NCBI RefSeq assembly: GCF_020832045.1
Contig: NZ_JAFIFK010000077.1
Span: forward strand, 1 to 64,000
Reading direction: 5' to 3'
DNA: 64,000 nucleotides
Source: Halomonas sp.
Lineage (GTDB): Bacteria; Pseudomonadota; Gammaproteobacteria; Pseudomonadales; Halomonadaceae
Of this stretch, positions 56,621 through 64,000 are shown piece after piece; within the stretch, counting starts at the first letter, position 1; the number at the start of each line of letters is the position of its first letter. The translations under genes were made by a program, and so were the position numbers. The notes below the pieces were generated by a model. The model was not told the origin of the DNA. It saw only the letters and a program-made list of their open reading frames with translations, and ran no database searches.

Positions 56621-56646
56621 AAACGGCCACCCGAAGGTGGCCGTTT
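56621..56646. terminator. Terminator between nitroreductase gene and zinc-ribbon gene, copy 1
   Basis: AAACGGCCACC (56621-56631) and GGTGGCCGTTT (56636-56646). On the minus strand the loop is TTCG closed by C-G, followed by TTTTCGTTC, so it primarily ends the minus-strand zinc-ribbon gene but also serves the plus-strand gene. The same hairpin recurs at 57952-57977. Confidence 0.8.
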
Positions 56647-56659
56647 CCAGGCGTACGTC

Positions 56660-56917
56660 TCAGGCGTTCGCTCGCTCACCTGGCTGGGCCAGTACGGCCT
56701 TGAGATGGGCGAGGTCGCGCGAAATATCGGTTTCGACGTACTCCGCCAGCAGGCGTTCGGCTTCCTGCTTGGCTGCACGCTCGACGTACTCCTCGTAAGT
56801 TGCAATGACTGCCTGGCAATAGCAGCACTGAAGCACGTCCGTTGGCTTCGGGTTGCTTTTCCAGAAACTGCTGCCACTGCACTCCGGACACTCCACTTTC
56901 CTTGTACGCTGAAACAT
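56660..56917 (-). CDS. Small zinc-ribbon protein, copy 1
   Basis: An 85-residue protein from the ATG at 56917, which has AGGAGG 5 nt upstream; the in-frame ATG at 56941 lacks one. Four cysteines in two C-x2-C knuckles, CPEC at about residues 10-13 and CCYC at about 31-34 (with a fifth Cys), suggest a zinc ribbon, followed by a helical Glu/Ala-rich tail (YVERAAKQEAERLLAEY). Nearly identical to the copy at 57996-58253. Function unknown. Confidence 0.75.
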   Translation of the reverse strand: MFQRTRKVECPECSGSSFWKSNPKPTDVLQCCYCQAVIATYEEYVERAAKQEAERLLAEYVETDISRDLAHLKAVLAQPGERANA

Positions 56918-56968
56918 TCTGGCCTCCTGCCTGAAGCTCATGCAATGAAAGGGTTTTCCTCAACACAC

Positions 56969-56978
56969 CTTGTACAAG
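56969..56978. promoter_or_regulatory. Palindrome CTTGTACAAG upstream of zinc-ribbon gene, copy 1
   Basis: A perfect 10-bp palindrome about 52 bp before the start of the zinc-ribbon gene. It is unchanged in the second copy (58305-58314), while bases further upstream have diverged, which points to a conserved binding site. Confidence 0.4.
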
Positions 56979-57024
56979 ATGCCACAAGCGAGCGAATCTG
57001 AGTCATATTTAATGTTAAGAAAAG

Positions 57025-57852
57025 TTACCTTTGTTCAAGGCCGGCCATGGCCGTGAGCGTGCCGCCGGTTTCCGCCATGGGCTCGGCGGCGATAAGATAA
57101 TCTGCGCCGCAGGGCAGTCCAGCTTCGCTGCGGGCGAGGGGCAGGACCTTTATACGCATTTCCTCGACGTGGGTGCGCATGGCATCGGCGAGAGTCGGGT
57201 CGTTGAATCCTTCCAGCTGGCGTAAACAGAGGTCGAGTTGGGTGTTGACGAACCGCTCACGATAGCGAATCGGGAAAAAGCGTATATCCATGGTCCTGAA
57301 ACCTGCGAGGCCGAGCTGCCGCTGTACCCAGGTCGATGGGTATTCGCGATACGGCCGACCCCCGCCCATCAGCAGGCAAGCATCCCGTAGCCGACCTATC
57401 CGGCGCACGATGCGCCCGGCCTCGGTGTCAGGGGCATCCAGAACATAGGGCTCGGTTCCCACGAGGTAAAGCCGGTGGCCAACATGAGGCCGAATACGGT
57501 GGAGAACCTGCTCCTGCCAGTAGGGGGCAAACCCTTCGATGGCGCCAATGAAATAGTCCAGAAGTACGGTATCGAAGCGTTCGCCATAGAGCAGATGCTC
57601 CTCCATCCAGTTGGCGATCAGTATCCGATCCTGGGGGCGGCGTGCATCTCCAGCGGCTTCTGCCGTCGCGCTTGCCATCGCTCTTGACGCCGTGATCGCC
57701 GTCCAGCGCTCCGTGGGCAGGGTACTTACCCACTGGATCGACTTCCGACCTGTGCCGGCATCGAGGAAGCTACCCCAGGGAATTTCTCCTTGAAGCGACT
57801 CGATGGTCTGAAAAATCGGAGATGTCGTGCCGGAGAGGGCGGATGGTTTCAT
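57025..57852 (-). CDS. SAM-dependent methyltransferase-like protein
   Basis: A 275-residue class I methyltransferase-like protein. Motif I is WGSFLDAGTGRKSIQWV (about 26-42), close to the usual E/DxGxGxG though RK replaces the last Gly positions. Motif IV-like FDTVLLDYFIGAIEGF follows. An extended -10 promoter lies just upstream. It lies on the same strand between two copies of a zinc-ribbon gene, and its stop is at the edge of the downstream copy, so it may be a cassette carried in by the duplication. Substrate unknown. Confidence 0.7.
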   Translation of the reverse strand: MKPSALSGTTSPIFQTIESLQGEIPWGSFLDAGTGRKSIQWVSTLPTERWTAITASRAMASATAEAAGDARRPQDRILIANWMEEHLLYGERFDTVLLDYFIGAIEGFAPYWQEQVLHRIRPHVGHRLYLVGTEPYVLDAPDTEAGRIVRRIGRLRDACLLMGGGRPYREYPSTWVQRQLGLAGFRTMDIRFFPIRYRERFVNTQLDLCLRQLEGFNDPTLADAMRTHVEEMRIKVLPLARSEAGLPCGADYLIAAEPMAETGGTLTAMAGLEQR

Positions 57853-57877
57853 GGCAGATCCTGATCGCGAGGCTTAC

Positions 57878-57886
57878 ATTATAACA
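57878..57886 (-). promoter_or_regulatory. Extended -10 promoter of the methyltransferase-like gene
   Basis: On the minus strand TGTTATAAT is a perfect extended -10 (TG-N-TATAAT, 57886 down to 57878), about 26 nt before the ATG at 57852. The -35 region is weak, as allowed for extended -10 promoters. AGGA precedes the start codon. Confidence 0.65.
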
Positions 57887-57951
57887 TTACGTTTTTATGC
57901 GACACCAAACGCCCTGTGTCTGGTGTTGCGCAGTGCAAAAGTACCAAATTG

Positions 57952-57981
57952 AAACGGCCACCCGAAGGTGGCCGTTTTTTT
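57952..57981. terminator. Terminator of zinc-ribbon gene, copy 2
   Basis: AAACGGCCACC (57952-57962) and GGTGGCCGTTT (57967-57977), the same hairpin as at 56621. On the minus strand the loop is C-TTCG-G; on the plus strand a run of seven T follows. It isolates the upstream zinc-ribbon gene from the methyltransferase gene. Confidence 0.8.
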
Positions 57982-57995
57982 CGGAAGTACACTTT

Positions 57996-58253
57996 TCAGG
58001 CGCTTGCTCGCTCACCCGGCTGGGCCAGTACGGCCTTGAGATGGGCGAGGTCACGTGAGGCATCGATTTCAACGAATTCTGCCAGCAGGCGTTCGGCTTC
58101 CTGCTTGGCCGCACGCTCGACATACTCCTCGTAGGTGGCAATGGCTGTCTGGCAATAGCGGCACTGAAGCACATCCGTTGGCTTCGGGTTACCGTTCCAG
58201 AAATTGCTGCCACTGCACTCGGGACACTCCACTTTCCTTGATCGCTGAAACAT
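57996..58253 (-). CDS. Small zinc-ribbon protein, copy 2
   Basis: An 85-residue paralogue of the 56660-56917 product, starting at the ATG at 58253 with AGGAGG before it. Both C-x2-C knuckles are kept (CPEC and CRYC). Differences from copy 1 are scattered (for example FVEIDASRD against YVETDISRD), so both copies look maintained rather than one decaying. It has its own terminator. Function unknown. Confidence 0.75.
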   Translation of the reverse strand: MFQRSRKVECPECSGSNFWNGNPKPTDVLQCRYCQTAIATYEEYVERAAKQEAERLLAEFVEIDASRDLAHLKAVLAQPGERASA

Positions 58254-58570
58254 TCTGGCCTCCTGCCTGAATTTCATGCAGTGAAAAGGTTATCCTCAAC
58301 ACACCTTGTACAAGATGCCACAAGTGACCGTACTTGCGTCAAGTTTAATGTTAAGAATAGTTGTGCTTCATGACAGAAACGAGACTAAAGGCAGCTGGAT
58401 TATCGCTGCGTATGGGCTGTGGAACAGCGTACCATTGGCTATTCGCTGCGGCTCCAAGCGCTGAGCCTGTGTTGTGCCAAGGCCCTTGAGTCCAGTAGGG
58501 ACTCATTGGAATCGGGTGATTGCAATTGTTGCACTAGGGTGTCTGTATACAACGATTTGGGGGGAAGAAG
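58254..58570. other. Divergent spacer between zinc-ribbon copy 2 and Crp/Fnr gene
   Basis: A 317-bp region. The first 109 bp belong to the duplicated unit and contain the palindrome CTTGTACAAG at 58305-58314. ACTTG-CGT-CAAGT at 58332-58344 is a small dyad not conserved in copy 1. The remainder up to the Crp/Fnr start shows only a ribosome-binding GGGGGGAAGAAG before the ATG. Confidence 0.5.
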
Positions 58571-59314
58571 ATGGTGGACGATCTGCACCAGCCCAATAGC
58601 CTGATGGTCAGAAAGCTGGAAAGCATCTTTCCCCTCACCGATGAGGAAAAGCATGCGCTCCAGCAGGTACCGGTGGTGATCAAGACCCTCAAAGCCGATC
58701 AGGAAATCGTCAGTATCGGCGATCGCCCTCAACATTGCTGCCAGATTCTCGAGGGCTTCACCTGTGTCTACAAGCTGAGCTATGCGGGCAGGCGCCAGAT
58801 CATGGCTTTGCACGTACCGGGTGACATGCCGGATTTGCAGAGTCTGCACCTGGAGATCATGGATTTCAGTATCGCCTCGATCAGCCCCTGTACGGTCGGC
58901 TTCATCCAGCATGACGACATGCGCCACGTGTGCGAACGCTTCCCTCGTCTTACTGCCGCCTTCTGGCGGGAGACGCTGGTGGATGCCTCGATCTACCGCG
59001 AGTGGCTGCTCAACATCGGACAGCGGGATGCCTATACTCGCATCGCGCACCTGCTCTGCGAATTGTTGCTGCGTTTGAAGGCGGTGGGGCTCGTCGAGGA
59101 CATGACCTTCACCCTGCCGACGACCCAGGAAGAGTTGGCGGATGCGGTAGGCATAAGCCCCGTCCACGTTAGCCGAACTCTCCAGACGTTGCGCGCCGAT
59201 GGGGTGATTCAAACCGAAAAGTCGCGTGTGACCGTGCCTGACTGGCAGCGCTTGGTGGAAGCTGGTGAGTTCGACCCGCTCTATCTCCATCAGCAAGGAC
59301 GCAATGGGCCGTGA
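58571..59314 (+). CDS. Crp/Fnr-family transcription regulator
   Basis: A 247-residue Crp/Fnr protein with a cyclic-nucleotide-binding-like beta roll (about 25-140) and a C-terminal HTH (TTQEELADAVGISPVHVSRTLQTL). It lacks the N-terminal cysteine cluster of FNR, and the recognition helix reads VHVSR rather than ETVSR, so its effector and DNA site differ from the FNR gene at 44437. It lies between the zinc-ribbon region and tRNA-Arg. Effector unknown. Confidence 0.88.
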   Translation: MVDDLHQPNSLMVRKLESIFPLTDEEKHALQQVPVVIKTLKADQEIVSIGDRPQHCCQILEGFTCVYKLSYAGRRQIMALHVPGDMPDLQSLHLEIMDFSIASISPCTVGFIQHDDMRHVCERFPRLTAAFWRETLVDASIYREWLLNIGQRDAYTRIAHLLCELLLRLKAVGLVEDMTFTLPTTQEELADAVGISPVHVSRTLQTLRADGVIQTEKSRVTVPDWQRLVEAGEFDPLYLHQQGRNGP

Positions 59315-59381
59315 ACAACGCCACGTAGCCGCTGCAGGCGGCAGAGCGGTATCGATGGAGAGCGAGAAGGACAATCATGAC

Positions 59382-59458
59382 TGGCGCCCCCATCAGGATT
59401 CGAACCTGAGACCTTCCCCTTAGGAGGGGGACGCTCTATCCAGCTGAGCTATGGGGGC
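59382..59458 (-). tRNA. tRNA-Arg (anticodon CCT)
   Basis: On the minus strand a full 77-nt cloverleaf: acceptor GCCCCCA/TGGGGGC, D arm GCTC/GAGC, anticodon stem TCCCC/GGGGA with loop CTCCTAA (anticodon CCT), T arm TCAGG/CCTGA with loop TTCGAAT, discriminator G and encoded CCA. It reads the AGG codon, rare in this GC-rich genome. Confidence 0.96.
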
Positions 59459-59576
59459 AGCACGGCTGCGCATTATAAGCGCTTGTGGCGGCAAGATAAA
59501 CCGCTTGGCTGGTGGCGGTTGCCATACGATCTGGCGGACGCCATCATCGAAGCGTCCGCCACGTCAGGGAACGCGC

Positions 59577-61085
59577 ATGCTGATCGATGAATATCGCCGA
59601 TACGACGCCATGGGGCTGGCTAAGCTGATTCGAACCCGACAGGTAAGTCGTGACGAGGTGCTAGAGGCCGCTTGTCTGTGCATAGAGCGCGATGATCCGC
59701 AATTGAATTCCATCGTGAGGACACGCTTCGAGCGCGCCAGAGGCGAGGCGCAAGGCGTCGTTCCCGATACGCCCCTTGCGGGGGCGCCGACCCTGACCAA
59801 AGATTTGCTGACGGCCATCGCTGGCGAGCCGTTGGCCTTTGGCAGTGCCGCCTTGGCCGAGTGGACGGCGCCGGCGGATTCGACGCTGGTGACCCGGTTG
59901 CGTGAGGCTGGGCTCTCGCTTCTCGGCCAGACGGCCACACCCGAGCTGGGGCTGATGGGCATCACCGAACCGCGAGCCTTTCCTCACCCACGCAACCCAT
60001 GGAACATCGATCATTCCCCTGGCGGCTCCAGCGGCGGCGCGGCGGCAGCGGTGGCGGGGGGGCTGGTGCCGCTGGCCATGGCCGGTGACGGTGGCGGCTC
60101 GATCCGGATTCCTGCAAGTTACTGTGGTCTGTTCGGTTTCAAGCCCTCGCGTGGGCGTGTGCCGCAGGGGCCGCTATATGACGAGGTATGGCACGGTGCC
60201 GTGGTGGAACACGCCGTGACCCGGTCGGTACGCGACAGCGCCGCGCTGCTCGATGCCATTAACGGCATGGATGAAGGTGGTCCCTATCCGGTGCCTCGCG
60301 AACATGGCTTCCTGGCGGCGCTGGATCGTCCGCCTGGGCCGCTTCGCATCGGCGTATCCCTGGGGGAACCGCTAGGCAAACCGTTGGGCACCCGGCTCGA
60401 TCCCGAGGTGCGTCAGGCGGTCGAAGGGGCGGCACGAACCCTCGCAGGACTTGGTCATCACGTCGAGTGGGCCGATCCGCCCGTCGACGGCGAGCGTCTG
60501 GCCAGCGCCTACCTGACGCTCTATCTGGGCCAGGTGTGTGCCGATCTGGCCTGGATCGCCAGGGAAACCGGCGTTGCCGTGGGGCGGCTGGCCATCGAAC
60601 CCGCTACCCGTGCCATCGGTCGCCTGGGGCGCCACCTGCCGGTGCGTGACTTCGAGCTGGCCAAGCGCGACTGGAACACGGCGGCGCGAGCCATGGGGGA
60701 GTTTCACTGCCGCTACGATGTGCTACTGATGCCCGTCACCGCTGCACCGGCGCCACGACTGGGCGAGCTTTACCCGCCGGCTTCGCAGGAGCGCCTGATG
60801 TCGCTGCTGGCGTTTCCCGGACTGCCCAAGCTGGCGCTCAAAGCGGGCATGCTCAAGCATCTGGCTCGAGACGCTCTGGCGCGCACGCCCTATACCCAAC
60901 TGGCCAATCTCACCGGCCAGCCGGCCATGTCGCTGCCGTTTCACGTCACTGCGCAAGGCTTGCCGGTGGGCGTTCAGGTAGTGGGCCCCATGGGCGACGA
61001 GCGCCGCCTGTTGGCACTGGCGGCCCAGGTCGAGGCCGAGGTGCAATGGCAGCGGCACCTGCCCAGGCCCGCCCAGGACGGGTAG
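59577..61085 (+). CDS. Amidase signature family hydrolase
   Basis: A 502-residue amidase from the ATG at 59577; the open frame begins inside the tRNA. The Ser-cisSer-Lys triad is Lys75 (TLTKDLL), Ser151 (GGSSGGAAAA) and Ser175 (GDGGGSIRIPAS). It hydrolyses an amide to acid and ammonia. It is not linked to gatB, so it is unlikely to be GatA. Physiological substrate unknown. Confidence 0.9.
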   Translation: MLIDEYRRYDAMGLAKLIRTRQVSRDEVLEAACLCIERDDPQLNSIVRTRFERARGEAQGVVPDTPLAGAPTLTKDLLTAIAGEPLAFGSAALAEWTAPADSTLVTRLREAGLSLLGQTATPELGLMGITEPRAFPHPRNPWNIDHSPGGSSGGAAAAVAGGLVPLAMAGDGGGSIRIPASYCGLFGFKPSRGRVPQGPLYDEVWHGAVVEHAVTRSVRDSAALLDAINGMDEGGPYPVPREHGFLAALDRPPGPLRIGVSLGEPLGKPLGTRLDPEVRQAVEGAARTLAGLGHHVEWADPPVDGERLASAYLTLYLGQVCADLAWIARETGVAVGRLAIEPATRAIGRLGRHLPVRDFELAKRDWNTAARAMGEFHCRYDVLLMPVTAAPAPRLGELYPPASQERLMSLLAFPGLPKLALKAGMLKHLARDALARTPYTQLANLTGQPAMSLPFHVTAQGLPVGVQVVGPMGDERRLLALAAQVEAEVQWQRHLPRPAQDG

Positions 61086-61118
61086 AATGCGCGCCACACT
61101 TGCCAGTGCCGTTAGCCA

Positions 61119-61925
61119 ATGACCGATCACAATCCGCTTTCCTCTGCCGGTGACCGCCATTTCGATGGTCTTGCCGATAAATTCGCCGGCAGCCTCTACG
61201 GCGGCCCGCGCGGCGAGTTGCGCCTGGCCATGCTCGACGAGCTGCTGCCGCGTGTACTCGAGCTGGATGGCCAGCCGCTGCTGGACGTGGGCGGCGGTCT
61301 GGGGCAGCTCTCCGCCTGGTTCGCCCGGCGTGGCCACCCGGTTGCGCTGCTGGAGCCGGCCGGCGATATGCTCGACCAGGCCCGGCAGCTGCTTGACGGG
61401 CTGCCGGTGAGCTTCGTCCAGTCACCTCTTCAGTCCCTACCGGAGTGTGCCCCTGGGCCCTGGCCGCTGATTGCCTGCCACGCCGTGCTGGAGTGGCTTA
61501 ACGACCCCCGCGCGGCTTTTGCCACCCTGGCGGAGAGCCTCACCCCAGGCGGCCAACTGTCGCTGATGGTGTTCAATCGCGATGCGCTGCGCTTTTCCAA
61601 CGTGGTCAAGGGCAATTTGCAAAAGGCGCTGGACGACCGTCTGGAGGGCACCGGCAAACGCCAGCGCCTGACACCCATCTCGCCGCTTTGCCACGAGCAA
61701 ATCGTTGTCTGGAGCCGGGATAACGGACTGGCAATTCGTTCCGTGGCAGGTATTCGCATCTTCCATGATTATCTGCGCCAACCGCCGACCAGCGAGGCGG
61801 ACTGGCAGCGCGTGATCGAATTGGAGAAGCGTTACTGCCAGACGGAACCTCACTGGCGCCTTGGACGCTACCTGCTCTATACGCTGGTGCATGAGAAACG
61901 CTCTACCGAGGAGGCGTTCCGATGA
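61119..61925 (+). CDS. cmoM: tRNA 5-carboxymethoxyuridine methyltransferase CmoM
   Basis: A 268-residue SAM methyltransferase resembling E. coli CmoM (SmtA): FDGLADKFAGSLYGGPRGELR at the N-terminus, motif I LLDVGGGLGQLSAWFA, HAVLEWLNDPRAAFATL, and C-terminal RIFHDYLRQ with LELEKRYCQTEPHWRLGRY. It methylates cmo5U34 to mcmo5U in tRNAs. It overlaps rsmC by ATGA, so both act on RNA in one operon. Confidence 0.9.
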   Translation: MTDHNPLSSAGDRHFDGLADKFAGSLYGGPRGELRLAMLDELLPRVLELDGQPLLDVGGGLGQLSAWFARRGHPVALLEPAGDMLDQARQLLDGLPVSFVQSPLQSLPECAPGPWPLIACHAVLEWLNDPRAAFATLAESLTPGGQLSLMVFNRDALRFSNVVKGNLQKALDDRLEGTGKRQRLTPISPLCHEQIVVWSRDNGLAIRSVAGIRIFHDYLRQPPTSEADWQRVIELEKRYCQTEPHWRLGRYLLYTLVHEKRSTEEAFR

Positions 61926-62923
61926 GTGCCGAAACGCCGGTATGCCAGCTGCTGGAGCGTCAGGCGGCAGACTATCGTGGTTGGCTGTGGGCGACGCCGC
62001 CGCGGGACGCCTGGCTCGAGCAGGGGCAGGGCGTCGTCGTTAGTGCCGATCACAGCGTGCTTCAGGCCTGGCGCGAGTGTGGTCGCCCGGCCTTCTCGCC
62101 GTTCGACGCCGGCGCCGTCGGAGAGCCGCCCGGGGTAGTGCTGTTCTGGCCTAAGGCACATGCCCTGGGTGAGTGGTGGCTGCTATGGCTGTGTGCCAAC
62201 CTGCCGGCGGGCACGCGCCTGCAACTGGTGGGGGAGAACCAGGGCGGTATCAAACGAGTGCTGAAGGTACTGGCGGCGCTGGGACTGGGCTGCCGCAAGC
62301 TCGACAGCGCACGGCGCTGCATCCTGTTCGAGACGCGTCTCGACGCGGTGGGCATCGACCCTGATGCCGCCTGGACCACCTTCGAAGCCGAAGGAATGAC
62401 GCTTGCCAGCCATCCCGGGGTGTTCGGCCACGGCAAGCTGGACGAAGGCACCCGGCTGTTGCTCAGTCAGCTCGACCGGCAGCTACCGACGCCGGCAACC
62501 GGGCATGAGGTACTCGACATGGGCTGCGGTGATGGCATCCTGACCGCCTGGCTTGCCCGTCGCGGCCACGGCGTAACGGCGGTGGACGTCAACGCCTTCG
62601 CGGTGGAGGCGACTCGCCGCACCCTGGCCGCCAACGGCCTGCAAGGGCAGGCCCTTGCCAGCGATGTCTATTCTGCACTCGACGGGCGCCGCTTTGCCGC
62701 CATCATCAGCAATCCGCCGTTTCACCAGGAGCGCAGCATCGACTACGGCCCAGCGGGGAGGTTGATCCGTGAGGCGTCGGCGCACCTGCTGCCGGGTGGA
62801 GAACTGTGGCTCGTCGCCAACGCCTTCCTGCCCTACCCGGACCTGCTCGAGAGTGCCTTCGGTGGCTTCGAGATCGTTGCCGACGACCGTCGCTACCGGG
62901 TTTATCATGCACTCAGGCGCTAG
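61922..62923 (+). CDS. rsmC: 16S rRNA m2G1207 methyltransferase RsmC
   Basis: A 333-residue two-domain RsmC. The N-terminal half is the degenerate methyltransferase-like domain and the C-terminal half the active one, with motif I VLDMGCGDGILTAWLARRG (about 198-216) and the guanine-N2 methylation motif NPPFH (about 261-265). Length matches E. coli RsmC (343). It makes m2G1207 in 16S rRNA. Confidence 0.93.
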   Translation: MSAETPVCQLLERQAADYRGWLWATPPRDAWLEQGQGVVVSADHSVLQAWRECGRPAFSPFDAGAVGEPPGVVLFWPKAHALGEWWLLWLCANLPAGTRLQLVGENQGGIKRVLKVLAALGLGCRKLDSARRCILFETRLDAVGIDPDAAWTTFEAEGMTLASHPGVFGHGKLDEGTRLLLSQLDRQLPTPATGHEVLDMGCGDGILTAWLARRGHGVTAVDVNAFAVEATRRTLAANGLQGQALASDVYSALDGRRFAAIISNPPFHQERSIDYGPAGRLIREASAHLLPGGELWLVANAFLPYPDLLESAFGGFEIVADDRRYRVYHALRR

Positions 62924-63075
62924 GACTACTACTGAGTGATCCGGTCATGGCGGGAAATTTGCGCAGTACAGCGACACGCCGGACGTGAAGCGGGTACGGT
63001 TGGTGACGACTGTGGATGACGCGCTGGAGGACTGAAACTGCCTGCGCTCGCCGACGTTTCAGGCAGCGCCTGGGC

Positions 63076-63615
63076 TCAACTTCCCGGCGTGCGATAGGCG
63101 ATATCGGTAATGAGGTAGACGCTATCACCCGCCGGGGCCTTCACCGTGACCTCGTCGTCCAGGCCCTTGCCCAGCAGCGCCTTGGCCAGCGGGGCGTCGA
63201 CGCTGATCCAGCGCTTGGCGGTGTCGGTCTCGTCATGACCGACGATGCGGATGTGCATCTCCTCGTCTTCTTCATCCTCGAGAGTGACGAAGGCACCGAA
63301 ATAGACTCTGTCGGTATCCGCCGGCAGACGGTCCACCACCTGCAGTTCGTCCAGCCGCTTGGTCAGGTAGCGGATCCGCGCGATGACCCGGTTGAGCTCC
63401 TTCTTGTTGTAGGTGTAGTCGGCGTTCTCGCTGCGGTCGCCCAGCGCCGCGGCTTCGCCCACCTTGGCCGAAAGCTCCGGGCGCTTGACCCGTGACAGAT
63501 GATCGAGAATTCCGCGTAGCCGAGCCGCACCCTCGCCGGTGATCAAATTGCTCCTGGGTTCCTGGCGTGGGTCCTTGGCGGGGTCGCGCCAACGCGTCAT
63601 ATTGCGGCCCTTCAT
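63076..63615 (-). CDS. greB: Transcription elongation factor GreB
   Basis: A 179-residue Gre factor. The start at 63615 follows GAGGAG; MTRW at 63600 is an alternative. Coiled-coil tip LGDRSENADYTYNKKELNRVI carries the acidic residues that reach the RNA polymerase active site. The C-terminal FKBP-like domain ends TPAGDSVYLITDI-like. It rescues backtracked polymerase by transcript cleavage. Length and the DYTYNKK motif favour GreB over GreA. Confidence 0.92.
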   Translation of the reverse strand: MKGRNMTRWRDPAKDPRQEPRSNLITGEGAARLRGILDHLSRVKRPELSAKVGEAAALGDRSENADYTYNKKELNRVIARIRYLTKRLDELQVVDRLPADTDRVYFGAFVTLEDEEDEEMHIRIVGHDETDTAKRWISVDAPLAKALLGKGLDDEVTVKAPAGDSVYLITDIAYRTPGS

Positions 63616-63725
63616 GGCGAAGCTCTCCTCGATCTGTCAGTGGCGAAAGCAACATACGCCATCGGCCAGACGCATGCCAGACGCGAACCGACTGGCGGAT
63701 CAATCAAACGTTCGTTACATTCTCA

Positions 63726-63746
63726 GTGACGGCGTCACGCCGTCAC
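63726..63746. promoter_or_regulatory. Perfect inverted repeat upstream of the exported-protein gene
   Basis: GTGACGGCG (63726-63734) and CGCCGTCAC (63738-63746) with TCA between, 33 bp before the ATG at 63779 and about 110 bp from the divergent greB start. It may be an operator or a leader hairpin. Confidence 0.4.
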
Positions 63747-63778
63747 CAAGAACAATCCTGCGTGAAAGGAGTCTGGAC

Positions 63779-64000
63779 ATGTTTCGACGTCAGCTTATCG
63801 GTGCCGCCCTGGGTGCCGCTCTATCGATTACCCCCTTCAGCGCTGCCCTGGCCTGGGAGAGCGAGGTCGAGACGCTCAAGCAGCGCTGGGAGCAGATCAC
63901 CACCCAGCGGGCGGAAGGGCAGCGGCGCAATTCACTCAAGTCGCTGGCCGATGAAGCCGAACGGCTGGCCCAGGCCAATGCCGGTGAGGCCCAGCCGTTG
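63779..64000 (+). CDS. Exported protein of unknown function (cut by window end)
   Basis: 74 codons are visible before the window edge. AAAGGAG precedes the ATG. Signal peptide MFRRQLIGAALGAALSITPFS with cleavage likely after ALA, then a charged helical region (WESEVETLKQRWEQITTQRAEG) suggesting a periplasmic coiled coil. I do not recognise the family from this fragment. Confidence 0.65.
   Translation, partial: MFRRQLIGAALGAALSITPFSAALAWESEVETLKQRWEQITTQRAEGQRRNSLKSLADEAERLAQANAGEAQPL

Larger units (their letters stand above)
56620..57026. repeat. Duplicated unit, copy 1
   Basis: About 407 bp (terminator, zinc-ribbon gene and upstream region to TTAATGTTAAGAA) closely matching 57951-58362. 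The methyltransferase stop codon (57025-57027) falls exactly at its right edge. Confidence 0.85.
57951..58362. repeat. Duplicated unit, copy 2
   Basis: About 412 bp matching 56620-57026 in the same orientation: terminator, zinc-ribbon gene and conserved leader. Direct repeats of this size could recombine and delete the methyltransferase-like gene between them. Confidence 0.85.

Noticed and set aside
56984-57000. A sigma-54 promoter (GG-N10-GC) before the zinc-ribbon genes
   Set aside because: TGGCATCTTGTAC has the -24 GG but the -12 GC is absent in both copies.
58332-58344. Dyad ACTTG-CGT-CAAGT as an operator of the zinc-ribbon gene
   Set aside because: The corresponding bases in the other copy of the duplicated leader do not form a dyad, so it is probably chance.
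63032-63066. Terminator after greB
   Set aside because: Two overlapping weak stems with long loops (CTGAAAC/GTTTCAG and CTGCCTG/CAGGCAG) compete, and no T-run follows on the minus strand.

Overview
The window reads as chromosomal DNA of a high-GC gammaproteobacterium, most likely a halophile of the Halomonadaceae (Halomonas-like). Three things point that way. The order nudE/yrfG/hslR/hslO/pckA resembles enteric bacteria. The order HAD phosphatase/rppH/ptsP/TauE-SafE/lgt/thyA/folA resembles Pseudomonas. Ectoine-age marker genes are absent, so the genus is inference. About 58 protein genes and one tRNA-Arg(CCT) are supported. I see no insertion sequence, prophage, CRISPR array or rRNA.

Region by region. 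0-12.3 kb holds housekeeping genes: a Gfo/Idh/MocA oxidoreductase, nudE, yrfG, hslR, hslO, pckA (with two tandem HexR-like boxes upstream), a Tat-exported MsrB, a LysR/DUF1127 divergent pair, tex, gshA and dsbB. 12.3-26 kb holds an arylformamidase-like hydrolase and, convergent to it, a 13-gene minus-strand operon for aerobic CoA-dependent anthranilate (2-aminobenzoate) catabolism: a monooxygenase/old-yellow-enzyme fusion, SDR, MarR regulator, enoyl-CoA hydratase, acyl-CoA dehydrogenase, 2-aminobenzoate-CoA ligase, a complete Liv-type ABC importer, a thioesterase and a RidA imine deaminase. A promoter with an overlapping palindrome, the probable MarR operator, lies before the first gene. 26-31.3 kb holds rsd, an RND efflux pump with its adaptor, and a 150-bp foldback element just before mdh.

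31.3-45.2 kb is the conserved central block: malate dehydrogenase, HAD phosphatase, rppH, ptsP (nitrogen PTS enzyme I), an NRDE protein, a membrane-anchored receiver protein with a degenerate histidine-kinase helix, TauE/SafE, lgt, thyA, folA, a long ProQ/FinO-domain protein, a major porin, and an FNR/ANR regulator with an FNR box upstream. 45.2-48.8 kb is one large c-di-GMP protein (membrane sensor, PAS, LOV, GGDEF, EAL). Its LOV domain keeps the photoactive cysteine but carries Leu where the signalling Gln normally sits.

48.8-56.6 kb is a second catabolic cluster whose pathway I cannot name. A divergent LysR regulator faces a citrate-synthase-superfamily 'citryl-CoA lyase', a class III CoA-transferase, an intradiol (hydroxyquinol-type) dioxygenase, a three-gene TRAP importer and a RutE/HadB-like nitroreductase. 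56.6-58.4 kb holds two copies of a roughly 410-bp unit (terminator, small zinc-ribbon gene, promoter) flanking a SAM-methyltransferase-like gene. 58.5-64 kb holds a Crp/Fnr regulator, tRNA-Arg, an amidase, cmoM, rsmC, greB and the start of an exported protein cut by the window edge.

The observations most worth following are the unnamed citryl-CoA-lyase-like cluster, the LOV-GGDEF-EAL protein lacking the signalling glutamine, the pseudo-kinase receiver protein, the anthranilate operon with its operator, and the duplicated zinc-ribbon unit.
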